From the NCBI RefSeq assembly GCF_001673155.1, contig NZ_LZLE01000329.1, forward strand, positions 1-64,000: 64,000 nt of DNA. Direction: 5' to 3'. Shown in pieces: positions 55,622-64,000 of the stretch. Positions within the stretch are counted from its first letter, which is position 1; each line of letters begins with the position of its first letter. The notes under the pieces were generated by a model. It did not search any database. It was given only the letters and a program-made list of their open reading frames with translations, and was not told where the DNA came from. Origin of the DNA: Mycobacterium sp. 1423905.2 (GTDB lineage: Bacteria; Actinomycetota; Actinomycetes; Mycobacteriales; Mycobacteriaceae). The position numbers and the translations under genes were made by a program.

Positions 55622-58600
55622 CAGCCGGGATTCCGCTCGGCACGCAACATCGGCAGCCACAGCCGCGCGGCGAAGGCGCCCAGCCGATTGCTTTCGCCGC
55701 CATACTGCTCGCCCGGCCGCACCGGTTGCATCAGGTCGGTCAGCCGCGCACCTCTGCCCCACGCCCGCACGTGGGCGGGCGCATCGTCTTCCCCGGGGTA
55801 GCGGTCGCTGGATCTCCACCGGTACTGCGCCGCTTTCTCCGGGTCGTCGCCGCAGTGGCGAGCCTCGGCCCAGGCGTAGGAAGTCTTGACCGGCAACGGG
55901 ATTGGTTCGCGGCGTCCGGCGTCGTAGATCGCCACTAAATCCGCAAGCAGGTCGGCCGCCGCCTGTGGCGGCGGGCCCAGGCAGCGCTCCCTTGGGGTGG
56001 TGCCCCTCTTGGGTCGGCCGATTGCGGTGGCCGACCAGTCCCGTTCTGGGGCATGAGCATGCAAGGCCAGCAACGGAATCCACGACTCGAGCAGATGTTT
56101 GCCGTCGAGTTTGGAATAGGTCACCGACACCAGACGATCACCGAACACCTGCGGCACCGTGCCGGTCAGCCGCCGGGGACCCAGATCGATGTCGACGTCG
56201 TACGCGGTCGCGTCGCCGCACCGGTGCCGGCGCGCCGCGGTCGCCAACAGCGCTGCCTGATCACGAATTTCGGTGACCTTGCGCCAGCCGAGGTGACCTG
56301 GTGGCAACGTACCGCGCCGCCACTCTGCTTGCCGGGCGTCATCGGGCGCCATCCCGCCCAGGATGTCACCCAGCATGCGATCACCGACCGTCCACTCCTC
56401 GAGCGCATTGATGTCGACCGGCATTGCGTCGGCGACTCCGTCGACATCCCAGGGCAGCGTGTAGTCGAGCGCCCGGAAGAAGCCCTTGACCGGGTCCTTG
56501 AAGAAGGCGAGCAGGTCGGCCAGCACCACGTCGTCGGGTGGTGGCGGCGGCAGCGGACCGCAGACGAACTTCGGCTGCTCGGCGCGCTGCCCGGCGGCCG
56601 TGCGTGCCGCCCGCAGCACTTTCGGGTCGAAGCTGAACGGCACCTCGGGTATCAGCCTGCCGCGTTCGACGTTGCGGACGTCGAACGGCTGCAACGGGTG
56701 CTCGACCAAAACGCGCGATCGCACCGGTTCGGAGGTTGTCATGTCCAGGGTGTCCAAGAGTTCGGCCAGTGGCACCGCGGGCGGGCGCCGCTGCCCGGAG
56801 TACTCGTTGGCGCCGGTGTAGGTGATCACCAGGGTGTCGGTGGCCGCGCCGATGGCATCGAGCAGCAATTGCCGGTCCTCAGAACGGATGTCGCGCTCGC
56901 CGGTCAACGGCTGCCGGGCCAGCACGTCGTCACCGTCGAGGACCCCGACGCGCGGGAAGACGCCGTCGTCCAGGCCGACCAGGCACACCACCCGATGCGG
57001 CACCGAACGCATCGGCACCATCGTGCAGACGGTCAAGGTGCCGGTGCGGAAGTTCGCGCGCGTGGGCCGACCCGCGAGGTGGCGCTGCAGCAACGCGCAG
57101 ACGTCGGGTAGTCGCAGCAGGGTCTGCGCGCGCGCACCGGCGGTGCGGACCACGTCGGCGAACTCGCGTTGCATCTGATCGCTCTGCCAGGCGTCGTTAT
57201 CGTCGATGCGGGTCAGTAAGGCGATGCCGTCGCCCAGCGCGGTCAACCACTCGTGCAGCGGTCGTGTCCCGGTGAGCTCGCCGACCACACAGCGCAACCG
57301 ATCGATGTATTCGGCGAGTTGCCCGGCCAACTCGACCCGGTTACTGCCGACGTCGTCGAGCGGGAGGGTGGAATCTATCCAGGCCTGCGACGTTTCGGAC
57401 ATCGCGACACCCGCCAACACCCGGTCGATGCCGAATTGCCAGGTGTTGTGGACGAAGTCGACCCCGAACGGTTGCCGATGCTTCTGGTCGAACCCCCACC
57501 GGATGTTCGCCTGCCGGACCCAGCGGGTGATGTCTTCTAAGTCGTCGTCGTCGAAGCCGAACCGGGCGCGCACCGGCGCCGCCTGGGCGAGGTTGAGCAC
57601 CTCGCTCGCGGTGGCCCGGCCGCCGGCCAATGCCAGAAGTTGCGATGCCACACCGAGCAGCGGATTGGTCTGCAGCAGTGAGCGGTCGGCGAGTCGCACC
57701 CGAAGCTGATGAGCGGGATGCACCCCGTGCACCACATCGCCGAGACCGAAATCCGCCACTATCAGCGGGGCATACGTCTCGATGTCGGGGCACATCACCA
57801 GGATGTCGCGCGGCTGTAGCGTCGGGTCGTCGGCCAGCAGGCCGAGCAGCACCTCGCGCAACACGTCGATTTGACGGGCCGGGCCGTGACAGCTGTGCAC
57901 CTGGACCGAGCGGTCATCGGCGGCCAGGATGCGACCCGCGTGCCGGACCGCGTTGGCAGCCAGGTCGGCCTGCAACCAGCCCAGCAGGGTGTCCGGCCGG
58001 TCGGCGCTGCCGAGCGCCTCGTCCGTCGCGGGATCACCGGGCAGAGCGCGCTGCAACTCGCGCAGGTCTCGGCCCAGCGTCGCCAGCAGCGGGTGGTTGA
58101 CCTCGCGGTGGCTGGTGTCTTGTGCGCGCGGCACCACTCCGCGCACGCCGGCCCGCGACCTGGCCAGGGCCCGCCACAAGACGTCGCTGGGGTGCGGCAG
58201 CCACAGGTGCAAGTCATGGTGGGTGGCCAGGGCGCCCAGCAACTCGATGTCGGTGACCGACAGCCGGGTGTGACCGAACAGCGACAGCCGCGACGGCAGC
58301 TCGGCCGGACCCGCGTGCAGCCGGGCCAGAGTGTTTTGGTGGCGCACATGCGGGGGATCGGTGCCCACGGCGGCGACCAGCGCGCGCCACAATTCGGGTT
58401 GCCAGGTCAGGTCCGGGTTCAACTCACCCGGCTCACCGGCCAGCCAATCGGCCAGCAGCTGGGGGCGCTGCCGAGCGTAGGAGGCGAACAGTCCGGCCAG
58501 GCGCCGGGCCACGGCATACCGGCGTCCTCGGCGCAAGTCGGCCTCGGCTCCAATCTCGAAGTGGCCCAGATGTTTTGCCAACGTACGGCACCACGGCTCG

Positions 58601-58920
58601 TCTAAGCAGCCGTCGATGACCTGCAGCAGCGGCCACGTCATCGCCTCCGGCGACCACGGGTCGTCGTCCGTGGTGCCGGTGATCTCGGCGATCAACGAGG
58701 CCGGGTTACGGAACGACACACCCGCGCAGACGCCGTCGCCCGCGCTGGACCCGCAGCCGAGCACATGTGAGAGCCGCTGACTGAGCCACCGTTCCACACC
58801 TCGGGCGGCGACCAGCACCAGCTCCTGGGCGAACGGGTCGGGCAATGGATCGGCCAGCAGGGCACCGAGCCCGTCGGCAAGCAGATCGGTGCGTTCGGCA
58901 CGGTGGAGATGAAGCGCCAT
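55621..58920 (-). CDS. recC: RecBCD subunit RecC
   Basis: 1099 aa (M. tuberculosis: 1097). Starts MALHLHRAERTDLLADGLGALL, typical of actinobacterial RecC. Helicase-like fold without Walker motifs; contains the VLVMCPDIETYAPLI and VCLVGLDDGVFPR regions conserved in RecC. It scans for Chi-like sites and holds the complex together. First gene of recCBD, divergent from the nitroreductase. Confidence 0.93.
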   Translation of the reverse strand: MALHLHRAERTDLLADGLGALLADPLPDPFAQELVLVAARGVERWLSQRLSHVLGCGSSAGDGVCAGVSFRNPASLIAEITGTTDDDPWSPEAMTWPLLQVIDGCLDEPWCRTLAKHLGHFEIGAEADLRRGRRYAVARRLAGLFASYARQRPQLLADWLAGEPGELNPDLTWQPELWRALVAAVGTDPPHVRHQNTLARLHAGPAELPSRLSLFGHTRLSVTDIELLGALATHHDLHLWLPHPSDVLWRALARSRAGVRGVVPRAQDTSHREVNHPLLATLGRDLRELQRALPGDPATDEALGSADRPDTLLGWLQADLAANAVRHAGRILAADDRSVQVHSCHGPARQIDVLREVLLGLLADDPTLQPRDILVMCPDIETYAPLIVADFGLGDVVHGVHPAHQLRVRLADRSLLQTNPLLGVASQLLALAGGRATASEVLNLAQAAPVRARFGFDDDDLEDITRWVRQANIRWGFDQKHRQPFGVDFVHNTWQFGIDRVLAGVAMSETSQAWIDSTLPLDDVGSNRVELAGQLAEYIDRLRCVVGELTGTRPLHEWLTALGDGIALLTRIDDNDAWQSDQMQREFADVVRTAGARAQTLLRLPDVCALLQRHLAGRPTRANFRTGTLTVCTMVPMRSVPHRVVCLVGLDDGVFPRVGVLDGDDVLARQPLTGERDIRSEDRQLLLDAIGAATDTLVITYTGANEYSGQRRPPAVPLAELLDTLDMTTSEPVRSRVLVEHPLQPFDVRNVERGRLIPEVPFSFDPKVLRAARTAAGQRAEQPKFVCGPLPPPPPDDVVLADLLAFFKDPVKGFFRALDYTLPWDVDGVADAMPVDINALEEWTVGDRMLGDILGGMAPDDARQAEWRRGTLPPGHLGWRKVTEIRDQAALLATAARRHRCGDATAYDVDIDLGPRRLTGTVPQVFGDRLVSVTYSKLDGKHLLESWIPLLALHAHAPERDWSATAIGRPKRGTTPRERCLGPPPQAAADLLADLVAIYDAGRREPIPLPVKTSYAWAEARHCGDDPEKAAQYRWRSSDRYPGEDDAPAHVRAWGRGARLTDLMQPVRPGEQYGGESNRLGAFAARLWLPMLRAERNPG

Positions 58921-58994
58921 CGGCCGCCACCCTAGACCGCCCCACCGACGGCGGTGGCAGCATGGGAAAAGTCAACGCGACGAGGGAGGGTGCG

Positions 58995-59510
58995 GTGGAA
59001 ACCTGGGACGCTATCCGCGCACGGCGCAACGTCCGCCAGTACACGACGCAGGCGGTCGCCGACGAGGACCTGAATCGAATCGCCGAAGCGGGCTGGCGGG
59101 CGCCGTCGGCGAAGAACCGGCAGCCCTGGGACTTCGTCATCGTCACCGATCGCGCCCAATTGCAGGAACTCTCGACGGTGTGGATGGGAGCCGGGCACAT
59201 CGCCGCGGCAGCCGCCGCAATTGCGTTCGTGCTGCCGGTGCCCCCAGACGAGCGCCGCAAGATCATCGACCAGTACGACGTCGGGCAGGCGACGATGGCG
59301 ATGATGCTCGCGGCGACCGACTTGGGGATCGGGACTGGGCATTCGTCGGTGGGTGATCAGGACAAGGCCCGCGCGATTCTGGGTGTGCCCGACGGCTACC
59401 TGGTCGCGTACTTGCTCGGTATCGGATATCCGGCCGATCGCCCGTTAGCGCCGATCCGCAAGCCGAATCGGCGCCCATTCGACGAGGTCGTGCACCGCGG
59501 CCGGTGGTGA
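58995..59510 (+). CDS. Nitroreductase-family FMN oxidoreductase
   Basis: 171 aa from the GTG at 58995 (GAGGGAGG upstream); an ATG at 58962 would add 11 residues. Nitroreductase fold: VETWDAIRARRNVRQYT, FMN-contacting WRAPSAKNRQPWDFVIVTD, LAATDLGIGTGHSS, LLGIGYPAD. Likely a small NAD(P)H:FMN reductase. Not between recC and echA3 in M. tuberculosis. Confidence 0.85.
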   Translation: METWDAIRARRNVRQYTTQAVADEDLNRIAEAGWRAPSAKNRQPWDFVIVTDRAQLQELSTVWMGAGHIAAAAAAIAFVLPVPPDERRKIIDQYDVGQATMAMMLAATDLGIGTGHSSVGDQDKARAILGVPDGYLVAYLLGIGYPADRPLAPIRKPNRRPFDEVVHRGRW

Positions 59511-59601
59511 CCGAGGTGGGCGGCAAGATACGACCATCATTGCCGTTTCACGTGTCGGACCGGCGTCAACATGGAAAACTGCTTGCTGCGGAGGAGGCGA
59601 C

Positions 59602-59635
59602 GGCGGGCGCCGGTGCGCAGGCAGCGGCGCCCGCC
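59602..59635. terminator. Hairpin between convergent nitroreductase and molybdoenzyme partner genes
   Basis: Stem arms 59602-59612 and 59625-59635 (GGCGGGCGCCG / CGGCGCCCGCC, 11 bp) with a 12-base loop. It lies in the 128-bp gap between convergent stops and could stop transcription from both directions. No U-run. Confidence 0.6.
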
Positions 59636-59638
59636 AGG

Positions 59639-60118
59639 TCAACTGGTCAAAGCCTGCGGTGCGAGTTCCTTGAGCATGGCGTTCGCCCAGCGCATCTGAC
59701 GCAGCGTCTGGGGATGGCAGCGCGAGGTCAAGCTCAGCAGCTCCTCGTCTTTGGCCGCCTGCGCGGCCTGGCCCAGCAACTCCCAGTCCAGCGATGCCCC
59801 GGCGGCAACCCGGTGTATTCGCCGCAGGTCGGCGAGCAGCAGCAGCGCCGGTTCGGGTCGGTGGCGCAACAGTGCGCTGACCCGGGTTTGCACAGCACCG
59901 GTCAGCGTGCGGGTCCGTGCCCGGCCGGACAGTCGCAGCCCGTAGTGGCGGCCATGGCGAGCCAGCTCTTCGACGTGGTTGACCGACCAGCCGGCCAAAT
60001 CCAGGGCCAGGTAATGGATGTCTTGGTCGCTGTGATGGCGGGCGGCCATCACAATGAGTTCGTGGGCGAGTTTGCGTTCACAACGATGCAGTTCGCGGAT
60101 CGCCAATGTGATCTTCAT
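59639..60118 (-). CDS. 159-aa helical protein paired with the molybdoenzyme
   Basis: From MKITLAIRELHRCERKLAHEL to PQTLRQMRWANAMLKELAPQALTS. Almost wholly helical with many His residues (RHHSDQDIHYLALDLAGWSVNHVEELARHGRHYG). The ATG at 60118 overlaps the molybdoenzyme stop by 4 bp, so it is translationally coupled and probably a subunit or maturation chaperone of that enzyme. It could be a ferritin-like four-helix protein; the family is not recognised. Confidence 0.65.
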   Translation of the reverse strand: MKITLAIRELHRCERKLAHELIVMAARHHSDQDIHYLALDLAGWSVNHVEELARHGRHYGLRLSGRARTRTLTGAVQTRVSALLRHRPEPALLLLADLRRIHRVAAGASLDWELLGQAAQAAKDEELLSLTSRCHPQTLRQMRWANAMLKELAPQALTS

Positions 60119-62442
60119 GCCGGCCCCACTGGTCGCAGTTGCGCCGCCGCGGTCTTGTAGATCGGTTGCTTGGATACCGGATCCCAATCGGTCAACGTCA
60201 ATTCGTTGCCCGCCCGATGCCGTAGCTGGTCTGCATCGGCGTCCCAGTACCCGTAGTGGAACGGCACGAACAACACTCCTTCGCGGATGTCGCCCACCCG
60301 TGCCGGGCCACAGACGCTGCCGCGCGGGGTGCTCACCTCGACGAGGTCACCGTCTGTCAGCCCGAGCCGTTCGGCGTCGCGCCGCGACACCTCCACCCAC
60401 ACCTCCGGAGCGGCGGCTTGCAGTTCGGGGGCCCGGGCAGTCTTGGTGCGGGTGTGGAAGTGGTAGACGGTACGGCCGGTGATCAACGCGAAGGGAAAAC
60501 GGTCCGACGGTTTCTCGTGCGGCGCAACGTATTCGGCGGCTTTGATGATGGCTCGACCGCACGGGTTCATCGCGCGGTACTCGGTGGGCTCCAGCGGCGC
60601 ACCGGTGATGAGATCTTTGCCGTAGGCCTCGCAATAGTCCGGGTCGGCCCAGAATTTGCCGTCGGCGTACAGCCGCTCGGTACCGCCGGGATGTTCTGAG
60701 TTACAGGGCCATTGGATGCCGCTGTGACCGCGCAGCTTTGCGTAGCTGAGTCCGGTGTAGTCACATGGCCGGCCCGCGCTGCATCTCTTCCACGCCTCGA
60801 AAGCCGACTCGGGATCGGTCCAGGCCGGCAGTGGCGCACCGTCTTTGTCCCGGAAGTCCATGCGTCTGGCGTAGTCCAGGAAGATCTCCAGGTCACTGCG
60901 GGCCGAACCCGGTGGCTCGACGGCTTTTTCGGACAGGTGCACAGTGCGATCGGCGTTGGTGAAGGTGCCCGTCTTCTCGCCCCATGCGGCCGCCGGCAGC
61001 ACCACGTCGGCGAGTTCGGCCGTCTCGGTCATGAAGATGTCTTCGACCACAAGAAAGAGCCGTTCCTGGGCCAGGATGTCGCGGATCCGGGACAGCTCGG
61101 GCAACGACACGGCCGGGTTGGTCGCGGTGACCCACAACATCTTCAGCGACCCCTCTTCGGCGAAGCGGAACATCTGCATCGCGTGGGTGGGCGGCGCGTA
61201 GTGCGGGATCTGCTGCGGCTCAATGTTCCACACGGCGGCGAGTTCTTCGATGTGGGTGTCGTTGGCCCAGTTGCGGAACGCGGCCAGATCCCCGTCGGCT
61301 CCGCACTCGCGGGTGTTCTCTGCCGTCGGTTGACCGTTCATCTGCAGCAGGCCGCAGCCCGGTTTGCCGAGCATGCCGCGCAGCAGGTGGATGTTGTTGA
61401 CCTGCACCGCTGCCGCGGTGGCTTGATGCGATTGGTAGAAGCCCTGCAACACCGTGGACAGCAACCGCTTCGCCGTCCCCAGCAGCTCTGCCGCGCGCCG
61501 GATGTCGTCGGCGTCGACTCGGCAGATCTCGGCGGCGAGCTCCGGTGGGAATTGCGCTATCCGGCGGCGCAACTCGTCGAATCCCACAGTGTTGGCCTGG
61601 ACGTAGTCATCGTCGACCCAGCCCCGCGCGATGATCTCGTGCAGCAACCCGTTCATCAACGCCACGTTGGTGCCCGGCAGGGGCGCTAGATGAACCGTGG
61701 CGTGCCGGGCGACCGGTGTGGTGCGGGGGTCGACGCAGACGATGGCGGGCGGCGTCGGGCCGGCCAGTCGGTCGAGCATCCGCGCCCACAACACCGTCTG
61801 CGTCTCGGCGACGTTATGCCCATACAGCGCAATGACATCGGCGTGGTCGACGTCGGTGTAGGAGCCAGGCTGACCGTCGCAGCCGAACGACTCCTTCAGT
61901 GCTTCGGCCGCAGTGGCCGTGCACAGCCGGGTGTTGCCGTCAACGTGGTTGGTGCCGATGGCGCCGTGGGCGATGACACCCTGGGTGTAGTACTCCTCGA
62001 GGAACAGCTGCCCGGAGGTGTAGAAACCGATCGCGCTGGGGCCGTGCTGGTCGAGCAACTCGCGACTGCGCGCCACAATCCGCTCCATGGCGGTGTCCCA
62101 ATCGCAGGGTTGCAATTGCCCGTCGCGACGGATCAGCGGCGTGGTGAGCCGATCGCGAGATCCGTTGGCCTGCCAGCCGAACAGGTCTTTGGGGTCGAGC
62201 CGGCCGTGGTTCACCCGGTCGATTGCCCGGCCGCGCACGCCGACGATCCGTCCGTCCTTCACCGCGATGTCCAGGCCGTCGCCGTTGGAGTGCAACACTG
62301 CCGCCGACTGCACCCAGCGGTCCACCGACTCGGCAGTGACACCGTCGGCCAACTGCATGTCGATGCGCTGCGGCCAGGGCCGTCCGGCGCCGTAGGGAGT
62401 CCGCGCGCCCCACGGGTCGGCGATCCGATCGAGCCCCACCAT
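60115..62442 (-). CDS. Molybdopterin oxidoreductase without N-terminal Fe-S cysteines
   Basis: 775 aa. FdhF/NapA/NasA-type fold: AIGTNHVDGNTRLCTATAAEALKESFG with Mo-ligand C174, VIALYGHNVAETQTVLWARML, and a C-terminal MoCo-binding domain with LGLTDGDLVEVSTPRGS. The [4Fe-4S] site, normally C-x2-C-x3-C followed by GRLCPKG, reads A48-V-L-H51-S-N-G-D55 and GRLD83PKD: all four cysteines are replaced. Electrons must reach molybdenum by another route. Reaction unknown. Coupled to the 159-aa protein. Confidence 0.85.
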   Translation of the reverse strand: MVGLDRIADPWGARTPYGAGRPWPQRIDMQLADGVTAESVDRWVQSAAVLHSNGDGLDIAVKDGRIVGVRGRAIDRVNHGRLDPKDLFGWQANGSRDRLTTPLIRRDGQLQPCDWDTAMERIVARSRELLDQHGPSAIGFYTSGQLFLEEYYTQGVIAHGAIGTNHVDGNTRLCTATAAEALKESFGCDGQPGSYTDVDHADVIALYGHNVAETQTVLWARMLDRLAGPTPPAIVCVDPRTTPVARHATVHLAPLPGTNVALMNGLLHEIIARGWVDDDYVQANTVGFDELRRRIAQFPPELAAEICRVDADDIRRAAELLGTAKRLLSTVLQGFYQSHQATAAAVQVNNIHLLRGMLGKPGCGLLQMNGQPTAENTRECGADGDLAAFRNWANDTHIEELAAVWNIEPQQIPHYAPPTHAMQMFRFAEEGSLKMLWVTATNPAVSLPELSRIRDILAQERLFLVVEDIFMTETAELADVVLPAAAWGEKTGTFTNADRTVHLSEKAVEPPGSARSDLEIFLDYARRMDFRDKDGAPLPAWTDPESAFEAWKRCSAGRPCDYTGLSYAKLRGHSGIQWPCNSEHPGGTERLYADGKFWADPDYCEAYGKDLITGAPLEPTEYRAMNPCGRAIIKAAEYVAPHEKPSDRFPFALITGRTVYHFHTRTKTARAPELQAAAPEVWVEVSRRDAERLGLTDGDLVEVSTPRGSVCGPARVGDIREGVLFVPFHYGYWDADADQLRHRAGNELTLTDWDPVSKQPIYKTAAAQLRPVGPA

Positions 62443-62483
62443 GTCCGGGGCTTACCCGCCGCACCTGGCCCGAAAACAGCCGG

Positions 62484-63179
62484 TTACCGGGCGAACTCCG
62501 CCTCGATGCCGTCGATGCCCGCGCGGATCGCCTTCAGGGATTCCGCGCGGGCGCGCAGCTTGGTGGCCGCGTGGGCTTGCTGGTTGAGATTGGCGAACTC
62601 GCGAGCGGCTTCTTCGGCGCGGCTGACCACCACCTCGGGCAGCGCGATCTCGTCGATGAAGCCGGCCGCCAGCGCTGTTTCACCGAAGAACGTCTTCGCC
62701 AGGCCGGCGGCTTGCTGGTAGGCCGAGCGCGTCAGGCGCAACTTCATGATCTCCAGTGCCGCGTACGGGATGGTCATGCCGATCGCCACTTCGTTCGCCT
62801 GAATGTTGTAGGCGTGGGCGGCAATTCGATGATCACCGGAAGACAGCAGGAATGCGCCCATGGCGATTGCGTGGCCGGTGCAGGCCATCACAACCGGCTT
62901 GGGGTAGGACAGCAGCCGGTAGGCCAGTTCGAAGCCGCCGCGCAACATGTCGATGGCCGGCTGCACCTCGCCGGAGGTGAGAATCTTCAGGTCGAAGCCG
63001 CCGCTGAACACGCGCTCGTTGCCGGTGAGTACCAGCGCCTTGACGTTGTCACGGTCGGCGTTGTCGATCGCTTCGTTGATGGCCTGCTGCATGGTGGGGC
63101 CCAGCGCGTTGACCTTGCCGTCGTCCATCCTGATGACCGCGATGGAGTCGTCGTGGGTGTAGGTGACCGGGCCGCTCAT
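62484..63179 (-). CDS. echA3: Enoyl-CoA hydratase/isomerase family protein EchA3
   Basis: 231 aa, same length as Rv0632c. Crotonase fold: VNALGPTMQQAINEAID, oxyanion loop FSGGFDLKIL and ACTGHAIAMGAFLLSSGDHRIA. The usual catalytic glutamates are not evident at the standard places, so it may be an isomerase or another crotonase-type enzyme. ATG at 63179; a GTG two codons earlier is possible. Located 41 bp after the molybdoenzyme stop region in the reverse direction of reading, same strand. Confidence 0.88.
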   Translation of the reverse strand: MSGPVTYTHDDSIAVIRMDDGKVNALGPTMQQAINEAIDNADRDNVKALVLTGNERVFSGGFDLKILTSGEVQPAIDMLRGGFELAYRLLSYPKPVVMACTGHAIAMGAFLLSSGDHRIAAHAYNIQANEVAIGMTIPYAALEIMKLRLTRSAYQQAAGLAKTFFGETALAAGFIDEIALPEVVVSRAEEAAREFANLNQQAHAATKLRARAESLKAIRAGIDGIEAEFAR

Positions 63180-63206
63180 GTTCACTCCATTCGTCGCCCG
63201 ATTGAA

Positions 63207-64000
63207 TCAAACGCGTTGACTGCGATGCCGACCGAGTTCGCTTTCGCTGTTGCCCCAGCGCAGCCGGACGTCGGTGGGCTCGTCGAGCTGGCGGGTCCGC
63301 CACCTGTCCTGTGTCTCCAGAACGGCGCGTTCCATCCGCTCGATCTCACTGCGGAACACGTCCGGGCGCGTTTCCTTACTGGCGTAGTGGAAGTAGGTGA
63401 GCAGGCAACGCAACAGCTCCAGCTTCTGCTTTTCCCGCTTGGCCAGGTCGTGCGTGGTCATCAACTCGATGCGCTGCACCGGCGGCAGGGTGTCCCAGTC
63501 GAGCACCACGCTGGTCTCCAGCGGTCGCCGACGGCGTCGCCAGAATCGCCATCCGCGGGGCTTGTCGGGGCGGTCGTAGTAGGTGAGCGTCCCCTCGAAG
63601 CGCGACTCGATCCCCAACCCGATCTCGGCGCGGTCCAGCGCCGAATCCCACACCACCCGCCACTCCTGCCCGGGCGCCAGCGTCGGCAACTCCCGCGGCA
63701 GCTGCAACGGCACCACGTTCGCGTAGCCGTCGGACGCGTTCTCGTACTCGGCGACGGTCGGGGGGTTATCGAAGGAGAAGGAGATGTTGTAGGCCGCGGT
63801 CTTGCCGAAGTTGCGGACCACCACTTCGATCACATGCCAGTCCGCGGCATGGGGTTCCATCAGCATGGCCACGTGCGGGCGGGTCTGCTCGGCGGCTTCG
63901 GCTCGGTTGCGCTGCAGTTGGCGGTGGGTGAAGATCAGCGCGACGACACCGAGCGCGAGCGCCCCCCAAGCCGCCCACGCCAGCCACGTCCCCGGGTCAG
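63207..64000 (-). CDS. Membrane-anchored hypothetical protein (5' end beyond right edge)
   Basis: At least 264 residues; no start codon fits inside the window, so the N-terminus lies past base 64000. A membrane helix (WLAWAAWGALALGVVALIF) is followed by THRQLQRNRAEAAEQTRPHVAM and a beta-rich domain with VIEVVVRNFGKTAAYNISFSF, then a basic and coiled-coil-like C-terminus. It sits where Rv0633c (279 aa) lies next to echA3 in M. tuberculosis. Function unknown. Confidence 0.75.
   Translation of the reverse strand, partial: DPGTWLAWAAWGALALGVVALIFTHRQLQRNRAEAAEQTRPHVAMLMEPHAADWHVIEVVVRNFGKTAAYNISFSFDNPPTVAEYENASDGYANVVPLQLPRELPTLAPGQEWRVVWDSALDRAEIGLGIESRFEGTLTYYDRPDKPRGWRFWRRRRRPLETSVVLDWDTLPPVQRIELMTTHDLAKREKQKLELLRCLLTYFHYASKETRPDVFRSEIERMERAVLETQDRWRTRQLDEPTDVRLRWGNSESELGRHRSQRV

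Noticed and set aside
55622-56083. N-terminal extension of RecB to 1255 aa
   Set aside because: Lies within recC in another frame and has no RecB similarity; MRPVEQVFDLLG at 55621 is the family start.

Overview
The window is high-GC actinobacterial DNA, very probably from a Mycobacterium. It carries orthologues of the M. tuberculosis block Rv0551c-Rv0566c in the same order: fadD8, Rv0552, menC, bpoC, menD, Rv0556, mgtA, menG, Rv0559c, Rv0560c, ggr, grcC1, htpX, gpdA1, Rv0565c, yajQ. It also carries lpqN (Rv0583c), Rv0585c, recD-recB-recC (Rv0629c-Rv0631c), echA3 (Rv0632c) and a gene in the place of Rv0633c. The species cannot be named from sequence alone. Gene names come from remembered family sequences; no search was run.

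Layout. 1-9.8 kb: menaquinone genes (menC, an alpha/beta hydrolase, menD, menG), a mannosyltransferase, an inserted SDR and an Rv0559c/Rv0560c pair. 9.87-18.64 kb: an accessory oxidative gene cluster lying between the Rv0560c and Rv0561c orthologues. It has two copies of a [Rieske oxygenase + ~110-aa partner] module, a ferredoxin, two dehydrogenases, a TauD-like oxygenase, an EthD-like protein, an amidohydrolase-fold protein that has lost its HxH motif, and a MarR regulator. A 17-bp motif repeated exactly at two cluster promoters, with a degenerate third copy at the Rv0560c-like promoter, suggests one regulon. 18.6-28 kb: prenyl/quinone lipid genes, htpX, a SulP transporter, gpsA, a Baeyer-Villiger monooxygenase, a RES/Xre toxin-antitoxin pair with an inverted repeat on the antitoxin start, yajQ and tRNA-Tyr.

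28-48.4 kb: a LuxR-type regulator with divergent small genes, a probable frameshifted gene, a phospholipase D-like protein, membrane proteins (YihY/BrkB, MscS, DMT, FUSC), several SDRs, a stand-alone LigD-type polymerase, lipoproteins including LpqN, a Ub-Mut7-C RNase-like protein and the large Rv0585c-like membrane protein. 48.5-50.6 kb: two tandem TIGR00027-type methyltransferases that share promoter sequence. 50.6-58.9 kb: recCBD with overlapping reading frames. 59-64 kb: a nitroreductase, then a molybdopterin oxidoreductase whose N-terminal [4Fe-4S] cysteines are all replaced, with an overlapping 159-aa partner, then echA3 and a membrane protein cut by the window edge.

The main candidate for an undescribed system is the MarR-linked double-Rieske cluster. 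The next are the Fe-S-less molybdoenzyme with its partner and the RES/Xre module placed in front of the monooxygenase gene. No rRNA, CRISPR array, transposase or integrase was seen.
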